A DNA stretch of 64,000 nt from the NCBI RefSeq assembly GCF_023100805.1, contig NZ_CP095855.1, positions 8,163,001-8,227,000 on the forward strand, read 5' to 3'. The number at the start of each line of letters is the position of its first letter. Positions within the stretch are counted from its first letter, which is position 1. The position numbers were made by a program, and so were the translations under genes. This document shows, in pieces, positions 27,296 to 35,808 of the stretch. The DNA comes from Chitinophaga filiformis. GTDB lineage: Bacteria; Bacteroidota; Bacteroidia; Chitinophagales; Chitinophagaceae. The notes below the pieces were generated by a model that was not told the DNA's origin, did not search any database, and worked only from the letters and a program-made list of their open reading frames with translations.

Positions 27296-27360
27296 AATGT
27301 TTTATGTATTACTTTATTTTGAATGATAATAAGGCCCTCTGGGGCTTTTCAATTTGGCTG

Positions 27361-27368
27361 CAAAGGTA
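27361..27368 (-). promoter_or_regulatory. -7 element of atpG
   Basis: The minus strand reads TACCTTTG here, an exact TAnnTTTG match, 66 bp before the atpG ATG. A TTG at the ideal 19-20 bp distance is not evident. Confidence 0.55.
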
Positions 27369-27463
27369 ATAAAAAACAAGTCTATTTGAGCATGTAATAT
27401 AAAACATCCCGGAGGGCTGGGGTATTTCTGAGGGCAGGCCCGCCGTGGCGGGCCGATCACAAT

Positions 27464-28396
27464 TTATTTATTCTGAGCACCTTCTGCCGGCTCGCGGGGC
27501 AGCGCTGCTGCAGCCTCCGGCCAGGATTCATTGCCGTCCTTATCCACATAACCAATACGGCCATTCAGGCGGATCAGGCCCCTGCCTTTGGAATAAGTAT
27601 AGGCTTTATCGTATTTCTGAGGGATCACCACCTGGTTAGCCTTATTAATGAACCCATATTTTCCTCCGGTGGCCACTGCAACAAGTCCTTCATTGAAATT
27701 GCCGACCCAGTCATATACCAGTGGTATCACCAGCTCACCCTTTATATTGATGAAACCGAATTTTTTCTGTTGTCTTACCCAGGCCATCCCGTCCCGGAAA
27801 GGACCTACCTTCTCATAAGGGGTCATCACCACCTTACCTGTTACCAGGTCAGCACGGCCGCATTTCCCGTCTATGTATACCAGCATACTGCCATTGGTCA
27901 CAAAACCAAGATGCTCATATTCAGGCTTTAAGATCATTTTCCCCTTGGGACTGACTACCCCGTATTTTCCCTCCAGGAACACAGATACATATCCATCTCT
28001 CAGTCCGGCTACCTCGTCATATTTGGGAGATACCAGCTCTTTCCCCCTGCTATCCAGCATACCGGTCTTCCCATTAAGCTTTACCATAGGGTAACGTCCT
28101 TCTTTTATCCAGGCAGAGTCGTATTTCAGGGAAGAAGTTTTGCCATCGGTCAGCAGGAAGCCATATTTCTTATTCTTTTTCACGGCAGCAAGACCATTTT
28201 GAAAAGGCGCAATCGCATCGTATACTGGTGCAATGACCACTTTGCCCGCCGTATCGGTAAATCCGTACTTGCCGGCTTTCTCAATCTTTACCAGGAGAAG
28301 GGAATCTCCGTCTGTTTTACCCGGGGAGGTCAGGGACTGGGCAGAACCCATTATAGCCGGAAACAGCAGGGACAGGAGCATAGGACTCTTTTTCAT
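27464..28396 (-). CDS. WG-repeat protein, secreted
   Basis: A 310-residue protein with signal peptide (MKKSPMLLSLLFPAIMGSAQ) and a chain of about seven to eight WG beta-repeats, each roughly 38 residues with the pattern KYGF.D..GK.V..P.YD....F..G.A.V. Examples are KAGKYGFTDTAGKVVIAPVY, KKFGFINIKGELVIPLVYDW and GGKYGFINKANQVVIPQKYD. Such repeats likely form a beta-propeller or solenoid that binds other molecules; no catalytic motif is seen. It is the first gene upstream of atpG on this strand, with a GC-rich hairpin (27437-27454) after its stop. Confidence 0.88.
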   Translation of the reverse strand: MKKSPMLLSLLFPAIMGSAQSLTSPGKTDGDSLLLVKIEKAGKYGFTDTAGKVVIAPVYDAIAPFQNGLAAVKKNKKYGFLLTDGKTSSLKYDSAWIKEGRYPMVKLNGKTGMLDSRGKELVSPKYDEVAGLRDGYVSVFLEGKYGVVSPKGKMILKPEYEHLGFVTNGSMLVYIDGKCGRADLVTGKVVMTPYEKVGPFRDGMAWVRQQKKFGFINIKGELVIPLVYDWVGNFNEGLVAVATGGKYGFINKANQVVIPQKYDKAYTYSKGRGLIRLNGRIGYVDKDGNESWPEAAAALPREPAEGAQNK

Positions 28397-28502
28397 AGGT
28401 AGCTGATTATACTACCAAAAATAGTAAAAAAAGAGGCATTCGAATATAATAAATATGTAAACTATTCGCTGGCACCTGACAAACAGATCATTAATAACTG
28501 CG

Positions 28503-29084
28503 CTATAACTGGATCTTTGTGCCCAGCACTTTCAGGAAAGCCGCGACCCATTGCGGATGAGCGGGCCATGCAGGAGCCGTCACCAGGTTGCCGTCTGTTA
28601 CGGCTTCATCGATATTCACGGAAGCATAAGTTCCCCCGGCCATCGTTACCTCAGGGGCCACAGCCGGATAAGCCGTCAAAGTCCGGCCTCTCACTACATC
28701 TGCTGCCGTCAGGATCTGGATACCATGACAAATAGCTGCAATGGGCTTGTTTGCAACGGTGAACTGTTTTACCAGGTCAATCACCTTTGCATTCAGGCGC
28801 AGGTATTCCGGCGCCCTTCCACCGGCTATCATCAGCGCATCGTAAGATGATACCTGCACATCTGCAAAAGATGCGTTCAACACAAAGTAATGCCCGCGCT
28901 TCTCACTATAGGTCTGATCTCCTTCAAAATCGTGAATAGCGGTAATGATCTTATCTCCTGCCGATTTATCCGGACAAACAGCATGGATAGTATGTCCTAC
29001 CATCTGCATCATCTGGAAAGGCACCATTGTTTCATAATCTTCTGCGAAATCGCCTGTAAGAAAGAGGATCTTTTGTTGTGACAT
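28503..29084 (-). CDS. DJ-1/PfpI family protein
   Basis: A 193-residue flavodoxin-like protein of the DJ-1/PfpI (class I glutamine amidotransferase-like) superfamily. It opens MSQQKILFLTGDFAEDYETM, which carries the conserved Glu in DYE. It contains YDALMIAGGRAPEYLRLN and the nucleophile elbow IAAICHGIQILTAADVVRGR with Cys119-His120. TAYPAVAPEVTMAGG and VTAPAWPAHPQWVAAFLKVL close the fold. Relatives include glyoxalase III, deglycase-type and protease-type enzymes, so the exact activity cannot be named. It is cytosolic and a single-gene unit. Confidence 0.9.
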   Translation of the reverse strand: MSQQKILFLTGDFAEDYETMVPFQMMQMVGHTIHAVCPDKSAGDKIITAIHDFEGDQTYSEKRGHYFVLNASFADVQVSSYDALMIAGGRAPEYLRLNAKVIDLVKQFTVANKPIAAICHGIQILTAADVVRGRTLTAYPAVAPEVTMAGGTYASVNIDEAVTDGNLVTAPAWPAHPQWVAAFLKVLGTKIQL

Positions 29085-29119
29085 GAATCGGGGATTTTTG
29101 GGTGTCTTTAAAGTTAGTG

Positions 29120-29159
29120 AAAAAAAGACTCCGGTAGTATATTTCTACACTACCGGAGC
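29120..29159 (-). terminator. Intrinsic terminator of the second susCD operon
   Basis: In minus-strand RNA GCTCCGGTAGT (29149-29159) pairs with ACTACCGGAGT (29128-29138), followed by CTTTTTTT. It lies about 110 bp past the susD stop. Confidence 0.9.
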
Positions 29160-29268
29160 CACTGGATTTTCATGAGGGAAATATCGTTTGCGTACGTCCT
29201 GCTTCCTGACTGCTTAAAACAGGAATTCAAGGCAACAGATGACGATGAAAGAGCCAATTCCCAAGCGG

Positions 29269-30903
29269 TCAATACCCCGGGTTTTGCGGGAATTCATTGC
29301 TTGTCCGGTCTATCTGATCCTGCGGAATTGGGCGCAGCATATGCTTTTCTTCAATATTGGGGCCACCCTGCGGATTGTGGAGGCGTACTCGCTCCAGCAA
29401 TTTGTGGGTGCGTACCAGGTCAAACCACTGTTGCTGCTCTCCTACCAGTTCACGGCCACGTTCATCCAGGATGAAGTCTATATTCAGCTGGCCTTCTGTG
29501 ATCTTCATGGCATCGCGGTGTGCGCTGGTTTCAGCTTCTGTGGCGCCCACACGTGCCGCACGCATACGCAGGGTGTTCAGGTAACCGACGGCACCTGTTA
29601 AGTCGCCTTTATACATCAATGCTTCTGCTGCGATCAGGTAATCTTCCGCCAGACGGTAAGCAATGAAAGGACGCACACCTGAAGCCTGGTTATCAGGACG
29701 CAAAGCATCGGCAAATTTATTCAGTGAAGGATACAAACGTTCTGTGTAATTGCGTGGCGGCACCAGCAGGTAGTTCTTGCTGGCTATCTGCTCGTCCGTC
29801 ACATTATAACCGGGCATATACACAGAAGTATCTCCTACTTTCAACTTGGTACTGCCGGCATTGGCAAACCATACCCTCGTGAAGAATTTCTCATAACGGG
29901 TATCGTGTGTACGCTCGGCAAACAATGTGTCCAGCAGGAACTTTGTAGGACGGAAACGCTTCCATGGCGTACCATTCGCCAGATCACGCTTCATACCGCC
30001 CAATACATCATATTGCATCAGGAAGAAACGGCAGGCATTATTGTCCGTAGCATTATACAAGGCATCTGTGGTGAATTGTACGGCAAAAACTGTCTCAGCA
30101 TTGTTCTCCTTTCCCTGTGCCCAAACCTGCCCCACATCCGGCAATAATTGTAAACCATATTGGGAGATCACACGCGTAGCATAGGTAGCTGCGCTGTCGT
30201 AGTCTGTAGCGCCCTTGGCTGCAGAAGTAGCCCTGGTCAGGTACACTCTTGCCATCAGGTGCTCAGCGGCAGGCTTCGTAGCCCGTCCCCACTCCGTCTG
30301 CGTTACAGGCAATACCTGCACTGCATACTGCAGGTCAGCCAGGATAGCATTATAGATATCAGGCACCGGGTCCCGGTGCGCCTCTGTAACAATCTCCTTG
30401 TTCTCGGTCAATCTCAGCGGAACAGCGCCAAACATCTGCACGAGTATAAAATAATAGTTTGCCCGGCAGAATCGTGCCTGCGCCACGCCCAGGCGTTTGG
30501 CGGCACTGTCCAGATCAGGTACCTGGTCAGCTCTTCCAATCACGACATTGCAGGTATTGATAGACTGATAAAAGGCATTCCATATTTCGCGCAGGTGTGC
30601 ATAACGGGGGTCCAGTTGCGATGTATACTGATTCGTAAATTTGAAATCGCCATCAGAACCATTTGTATATGTATCCGTACCAAATACACTCGTTGTCATA
30701 CCGCGCTCTGTGCTATAAAAGCTGCGAAGCCCGCTATAGCTGCCGTTTACAGCGGTCTGAAAACCGGCAGCGTTATTATAAAAATCATCCGTTACTGAAG
30801 ACACCACATCTTCATCCAGCATTTTATTACACCCCGTCACAATGCATGCGCATAAGAACAGGTACCAGCATATATTTCTCATAAAGATCTTGTTTTGTTG
30901 CAT
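29269..30903 (-). CDS. SusD/RagB family lipoprotein (second pair)
   Basis: A 544-residue outer-membrane lipoprotein. Its signal runs through MRNICWYLFLCACIVTGCNK with the lipobox cysteine in VTGC. SusD body motifs include FQTAVNGSYSGLRSFYSTER, YQSINTCNVVIGRADQVPDL, VAQARFCRANYYFILVQMFG, AAEHLMARVYLTRATSAAKG, YRLAEDYLIAAEALMYKGDL and the terminal LRPIPQDQIDRTSNEFPQNP. Its ATG overlaps the SusC stop codon by one base (TAATG), indicating translational coupling; a second in-frame ATG at 30882 lies right before the signal peptide. No glycoside hydrolase gene follows, so the nutrient is unknown. Confidence 0.93.
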   Translation of the reverse strand: MQQNKIFMRNICWYLFLCACIVTGCNKMLDEDVVSSVTDDFYNNAAGFQTAVNGSYSGLRSFYSTERGMTTSVFGTDTYTNGSDGDFKFTNQYTSQLDPRYAHLREIWNAFYQSINTCNVVIGRADQVPDLDSAAKRLGVAQARFCRANYYFILVQMFGAVPLRLTENKEIVTEAHRDPVPDIYNAILADLQYAVQVLPVTQTEWGRATKPAAEHLMARVYLTRATSAAKGATDYDSAATYATRVISQYGLQLLPDVGQVWAQGKENNAETVFAVQFTTDALYNATDNNACRFFLMQYDVLGGMKRDLANGTPWKRFRPTKFLLDTLFAERTHDTRYEKFFTRVWFANAGSTKLKVGDTSVYMPGYNVTDEQIASKNYLLVPPRNYTERLYPSLNKFADALRPDNQASGVRPFIAYRLAEDYLIAAEALMYKGDLTGAVGYLNTLRMRAARVGATEAETSAHRDAMKITEGQLNIDFILDERGRELVGEQQQWFDLVRTHKLLERVRLHNPQGGPNIEEKHMLRPIPQDQIDRTSNEFPQNPGY

Positions 30904-33893
30904 TAAAAAGTAGCATTGACACCAAACTGTAACATCCAGGTAGCAGGTGCATCCACACCGATAATATTCACGTCTTCAGGATCAATACCTTTGTATTTCT
31001 GCCTGTAAGGTGCAAGGATCAGCGGTTGTTTCACATCCACAGAGAACCTTAATGATTCCATCTGCCAGCGTTTCATGATACGGGAAGGCAGTGAGTATCC
31101 AAGCGTGATATTGCGGATCTTGATGAAATCACCATCAAAGTAACTCAGTGTATTGTAGTTGTTTGGACGCTCCTGGTTGGCATTTGGACGAGGGAATGCA
31201 TTGGTATGATTGGCAGGTGTCCAGTAGTCCACATCCAGGTTATTGTAACGACCGAAGAGCGTATTGTATGAAGAATAAAAATCACTCTTCACCATACTAC
31301 CCATACGGGCAAACGCAACGATAGCCAGGTCAATTCCTTTGTAGGAAAAGCGCTGCGTCATACCACCCGACCATTTAGGCTGAGGTGCGCCAAGAATAGT
31401 ACGGTCTTTATCATCCAGCTTTTTGTCGTTGTTAAGGTCGGCCAGCTGTATCTCACCCTGGTGTTGTTTGTACACCTGTGCAGATGCTTCATCCTGCCAG
31501 ATACCTACTTTTTTGTAATCATAGTACACATAGGTAGGCTGTCCTACAAACCAGCCATTACCCACGTCCTGTGTTTTACCTTCACCCAGTGCGAGGATCT
31601 TTTCGCGGTTCCTGAACCAGTTCACATCCATTGACCAGTTGAAGCCTCCTTTTGTATCGAGAATAACAGCAGACAAACCCAGCTCCCAGCCTGTGTTTTG
31701 CGTAACGCCTGTATTTTCCAGTACATAGTTCACGCCGTTGCTGAAAGGCAGGAATCGCTGTAACAGCAGGTCGGTGGTTTTCTGTTTGTACTGATCAATG
31801 CTACCGGTCAGTCTTCCTTTGAAAAGGCTGAAGTCAACGCCATAGTTGTAAGAAGCGGTCGTTTCCCAGGTAAGGTTGGGATTCCGCAACAGGATCGGGG
31901 AAAAGCCCGTTACGCCTTTGTTGCCGAAGGAATATGGCATACGTCCCAACAGGCCCTGGGTAGCATATGGCGGGATACCGGTATTACCGATACGGCCATA
32001 ACTGGCACGGAGTTTCAGGTTTTCAACCCAGGACACGCTTTTCATAAAATCTTCGCTGGTCACATTCCAGCCGACTGCTACTGAAGGGAAATATCCCCAT
32101 TTATGTCCCGGAGCAAAACGGGAAGAACCATCCGCACGCAAGGTCAATGTTAACAGGTAACGGTCGTCATACCCATAGTTCAAACGACCCATATAAGACA
32201 GGATGGTCCATGTACCCAACTGGCTGCCAATAGCAGTGACGTTGGCCGCCTGGCCCAGGTTATAGTATTCCTGCCATTCCACCGGTATACCTCTTACAGA
32301 AGCGGAAGAAGAGTCCTCACGCTGACGCTGCACACTGTACAAGGCGGTCAGGTTCAGGGAGTGTTTTTTGATGGTCTTGTTGTAGGTCAGCAGGTTCTCC
32401 ACTGTATATGCCCACACCAGTTGTCCCTGTTTGGTAGCGGTAGCGTCGCCACCACCTATCAGCAGGTCTGTATTCTTTTTGCCCTGGAAGAGGCCATAGT
32501 TGTTCTGGAAAACATCAGTACCAACATTGAGGCGGTATTTCAATCCATCGAGGATGGTGACCTCACCATACAGGCTGTTAAAAAAACGGATATGGCTCAG
32601 TCTTTCCACGCGGTTACCATCCTGGTAGTCCAGCAATGCATTGGGTTGCTGGTTGTCGGCCGTAGGATAAGTGATCAGTTTACCTGATGCATCATATGGG
32701 TCTGCAATGGGCAGCATTTTAAGCGCAGCGCTCATGCCATTGTAGGTGCTGCCTTTGCGCATGCTATAGGTAGACAATGAAGAGACGCCTACCTGTATAC
32801 GTTTGCCGATCATCTGATCAACAGCTACATGGAGGTTATAGCGCTCATAGCTTTGTAATTTCATCACACCCTGGTCTTTGAAATAACCGCCGGTCACAGC
32901 ATATTTGGTAGCTTCATTACCACCGCTCACCCCCAGGGAATGGCGGGTTTGCCAGCCCTGATCTATCAGGAGGGATTGCCAGTCAGTGTTCACACCTTTC
33001 TTGATATTGGCCAGTTCCACAGCGGTAAATATCTTGGCATCTGAAGCATCGGGATTACTATCGTCATAAAGTCCCGCTGCACGGTTTGCCTCTCTTTTCA
33101 TGGCGAGGTACTGCTGACTGTTCATCATATCAGTTCTGCCAAGTGAGTTGACAACACCATACATACCACTATAATTCACCTGTGGCTTACCGATCTTTCC
33201 CTTGCGGGTACTTACCAGTACCACACCGTTTGCGCCACGTGAACCATAGATGGCAGTAGCAGAAGCATCTTTCAGCACATCCATGGAAGAAATGTCCTGC
33301 GGGTTGATGTCGTTAAGATTACCGGCAAATGGAATTCCGTCCACAACGTAGAGAGGATCATTTCCGGCAGATAAAGAACGTGTTCCCCTAACCCTTACCT
33401 GTGGCTCATCGCCTGGCTTATTACTGTTATTTAATACATCAATCCCCGGTGTTCTTCCCTGAAGTGCCTGTTGTGCATTCGTCACAGGAACTTCCATAAT
33501 TGTTTTACTGTTGATAGAGGATATGGCCCCGGTCACATCCTTTTTCTTTTGCTGACCATACCCGACAACAACGACCTCGTCGAGTTTTTTCTGGTCTTCT
33601 GCGAGTTTTACTTCAATGTCTGAGCGGCCGTTCACAGGTATTTCCTGTGGGAGGAAGCCGAGAAAAGAGAAAGTCAGTACAGCATCTTTAGGTGCCTGTA
33701 GCTTGTAGGAACCGGTAACATCGGTCACTGTTCCGGTTTTTTGTCCCTTGACGGATACGGAAGCTCCGATAATAGGACTACCGTCCGGTCCGGTAACTTT
33801 CCCCCTGATAGGGATGGATTGGGCGCTGATAAATGTGCCATACAATAACAGGCATAGTAAAATGGCGCCCGCCTTCGATAACGTGTTCTTCAT
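30903..33893 (-). CDS. SusC/RagA TonB-dependent receptor (second pair, no STN domain)
   Basis: A 996-residue outer-membrane transporter. The signal peptide MKNTLSKAGAILLCLLLYGT is followed by a carboxypeptidase-D-like domain (IRGKVTGPDGSPIIGASVSV), the TonB box/plug (LDEVVVVGYGQQKKKDVTGA, QALQGRTPGIDVLNNSNKPG, VRGTRSLSAGNDPLYVVDGI, YGSRGANGVVLVSTRKGKIG) and a 22-strand barrel ending LQFGVNATF. Unlike the first SusC in this window it lacks an STN domain and has no sigma/FecR partner. Its upstream region instead holds LacI-type operators shared with a divergent gene. It is coupled to susD by a 1-base overlap. Confidence 0.94.
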   Translation of the reverse strand: MKNTLSKAGAILLCLLLYGTFISAQSIPIRGKVTGPDGSPIIGASVSVKGQKTGTVTDVTGSYKLQAPKDAVLTFSFLGFLPQEIPVNGRSDIEVKLAEDQKKLDEVVVVGYGQQKKKDVTGAISSINSKTIMEVPVTNAQQALQGRTPGIDVLNNSNKPGDEPQVRVRGTRSLSAGNDPLYVVDGIPFAGNLNDINPQDISSMDVLKDASATAIYGSRGANGVVLVSTRKGKIGKPQVNYSGMYGVVNSLGRTDMMNSQQYLAMKREANRAAGLYDDSNPDASDAKIFTAVELANIKKGVNTDWQSLLIDQGWQTRHSLGVSGGNEATKYAVTGGYFKDQGVMKLQSYERYNLHVAVDQMIGKRIQVGVSSLSTYSMRKGSTYNGMSAALKMLPIADPYDASGKLITYPTADNQQPNALLDYQDGNRVERLSHIRFFNSLYGEVTILDGLKYRLNVGTDVFQNNYGLFQGKKNTDLLIGGGDATATKQGQLVWAYTVENLLTYNKTIKKHSLNLTALYSVQRQREDSSSASVRGIPVEWQEYYNLGQAANVTAIGSQLGTWTILSYMGRLNYGYDDRYLLTLTLRADGSSRFAPGHKWGYFPSVAVGWNVTSEDFMKSVSWVENLKLRASYGRIGNTGIPPYATQGLLGRMPYSFGNKGVTGFSPILLRNPNLTWETTASYNYGVDFSLFKGRLTGSIDQYKQKTTDLLLQRFLPFSNGVNYVLENTGVTQNTGWELGLSAVILDTKGGFNWSMDVNWFRNREKILALGEGKTQDVGNGWFVGQPTYVYYDYKKVGIWQDEASAQVYKQHQGEIQLADLNNDKKLDDKDRTILGAPQPKWSGGMTQRFSYKGIDLAIVAFARMGSMVKSDFYSSYNTLFGRYNNLDVDYWTPANHTNAFPRPNANQERPNNYNTLSYFDGDFIKIRNITLGYSLPSRIMKRWQMESLRFSVDVKQPLILAPYRQKYKGIDPEDVNIIGVDAPATWMLQFGVNATF

Positions 33894-34020
33894 ACGTAGA
33901 ATTTTAAATTTGTAACAGAATACACCTCCCTGAAAAAGAGTTATTATAAGTTCAATCAGGTTTTTCTAAAACATTTTTCAGAGAATGGGGTAGTACAAGT
34001 TAAGGAGATTAGTCATAAAT

Positions 34021-34114
34021 TGCAAACGATTGCATAAAATCAACCTGAAATAATACCGCTTATCATAAAATTTGTGCAATCGGTTGAATAAATAATTATC
34101 ATTATTTACTTTTA
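34021..34114 (+). promoter_or_regulatory. Two LacI-type operators and the promoter of the double-DUF1080 gene
   Basis: TGCAAACGATTGCA (34021-34034) is symmetrical apart from the two bases flanking the central CG, as in LacI-family operators. TGCAATCGGTTGAA (34075-34088) is a weaker second site centred 54 bp away. TACTTTTA (34107-34114) resembles a -7 box with a TTG (34084-34086) 20 bp upstream, so the second operator overlaps the -33 element. Both sites also lie upstream of the divergent susC. Confidence 0.6.
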
Positions 34115-34135
34115 AGAGTACTTTAGGTTATGGTT

Positions 34136-35509
34136 ATGAAAAACACGTTATTAGTATGCAGCGCCATACTTATAAGCAGCTTCTCTGTCGCCCAGAAAAA
34201 AGCAGAATGGAAAAACCTGTTTGACGGCAAGACACTGAATGGCTGGAAAGAAGTAAACGGGACAGCACTCTATGATGCAAAAGACGGGATGATAAACGGC
34301 ACTTCCGTGGCCGGCAGCCCGAATTCCTTCCTTGCTACGGAAAAAGAATATGGTGATTTCATACTTGAACTGGAATTGAAGCTGGATGCTCCGATGAATT
34401 ACGGCATTCAGTTCCGCAGTGAAAGTAAACCAGAGTACAATAATGGCCGTGTGCATGGGTATCAGATGGAAGTTGATCCCAGCGACCGTGCCTGGAGCGG
34501 CGGCATTTATGATGAAGCCCGCCGTGGGTGGCTGTATCCGCTGGAACTGAACCCCGCGGCTAAATCCGCATTTAAGAAAGAAGGCTGGAACAAATACCGT
34601 ATAGAATGCCGTGGCCCGGAGATCCGTACCTGGGTAAATGGCGTTCCTACCGCTCACCTGGTCGATGACATGACCCTGAAAGGGTTCATTGCATTGCAGG
34701 TGCACCAGATCTACAAAGAAGACGATAAGGGAAAACAGATCCACTGGCGCAATATCCGCATCCTGGAAAATCCGGCTCCTTCCCAATATTCCCCATATGA
34801 TAATATATATGTGGTAAATGATGTTCCGAATAACATTTCCGGCCAGGAAAAGAAAAACGGGTATCAGTTGCTGTGGGACGGTAAAACCAGCAACGGCTGG
34901 CGCAGGGTGAACCAGGATAAGTTTCCGGCTACCGGCTGGACAATGGATAACGGCGAATTGTCCATTCATCAGTCCAACGGCGATGAAATGGGCTCCGGCG
35001 GCGATATCATCACCACTAAGGAATATGGTGCTTTTGAGCTGGAGTTTGACTTCAAACTGACGGAAGGCGCTAACAGCGGGGTGAAATATAATGTAAAGGA
35101 AAGTTACGACACGAAGGGTAAATCAGCTATAGGCCTGGAATACCAGGTGCTGGACGACGAGCGTCATCCTGATGCAAAACTCGGCCGCGACGGTAACAGG
35201 ACCCTGTCTTCCCTGTATGACCTGATCCCCCGGAAAAATACCGATCTGAACAAAGCTGCTATAAAGAAGATTGGAGAATGGAATAAAGGACGTATAATTG
35301 TATATCCCAACAATCATGTTGAACATTGGTTGAATGGTTTCAAAATGGTTGAGTACGACAGAGGTTCCAAAGAATTTAAAGACCTGGTAGCGATCAGTAA
35401 ATACAAAAATTGGAATAACTTTGGCTTGTGGCCCGAAGGACACATTTTATTGCAAGACCACGGCAATACAGTGTCATTCCGTAGCATAAAAATCAAAAAT
35501 TTAAAATAG
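34136..35509 (+). CDS. Secreted protein with two DUF1080 domains
   Basis: A 457-residue protein with signal peptide MKNTLLVCSAILISSFSVAQ and two tandem DUF1080 (3-keto-disaccharide hydrolase family) jelly-rolls. Domain 1 (about 25-205) opens WKNLFDGKTLNGWKEVNGTA and closes IALQVHQIYKEDDKGKQIHW. Domain 2 (about 245-455) opens YQLLWDGKTSNGWRRVNQDK, contains FKLTEGANSGVKYNVKESYD and LGLEYQVLDDERHPDAKLGR-type segments, and ends HILLQDHGNTVSFRSIKIKN. The two domains are clearly diverged. The start at 34136 places the signal peptide directly after the ATG; 34130 is also in frame. Shared operators with the divergent susCD suggest joint induction, so the pair may take up the substrate this protein processes. 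Confidence 0.88.
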   Translation: MKNTLLVCSAILISSFSVAQKKAEWKNLFDGKTLNGWKEVNGTALYDAKDGMINGTSVAGSPNSFLATEKEYGDFILELELKLDAPMNYGIQFRSESKPEYNNGRVHGYQMEVDPSDRAWSGGIYDEARRGWLYPLELNPAAKSAFKKEGWNKYRIECRGPEIRTWVNGVPTAHLVDDMTLKGFIALQVHQIYKEDDKGKQIHWRNIRILENPAPSQYSPYDNIYVVNDVPNNISGQEKKNGYQLLWDGKTSNGWRRVNQDKFPATGWTMDNGELSIHQSNGDEMGSGGDIITTKEYGAFELEFDFKLTEGANSGVKYNVKESYDTKGKSAIGLEYQVLDDERHPDAKLGRDGNRTLSSLYDLIPRKNTDLNKAAIKKIGEWNKGRIIVYPNNHVEHWLNGFKMVEYDRGSKEFKDLVAISKYKNWNNFGLWPEGHILLQDHGNTVSFRSIKIKNLK

Positions 35510-35713
35510 GTTAACAAGTTCGGTTTGTTAATTAAGCTAATTTTGCATTCGTTTGCTGGCTTGTCCAGGCAGACGGGTTGATAAAAGTAAGCTCCGTATA
35601 TGCTGGTTTGTGGGATAAAGTATCACGGAATCAATTACTTGCCTTTACTATAAATTTATAATAATGGCTTTATCAACTGATGAAAGAGTTTTCATTGTTC
35701 ACTGTTCTATATA

Positions 35714-35744
35714 AAACATTCCGATTCTTCGGAGTGTTTTTTTT
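35714..35744 (+). terminator. Intrinsic terminator in the gap after the double-DUF1080 gene
   Basis: AAAACATTCCGA (from 35714) pairs with TCGGAGTGTTTT with one U-G pair and is followed by T4. The rest of the 35510-35808 gap has no recognisable gene. Confidence 0.85.
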
Positions 35745-35808
35745 ATGTTTATTCTACCCGAAAGCTTATAACGCAGGAAAATATATCACCTTCATCTAAT
35801 CGCAAAAC

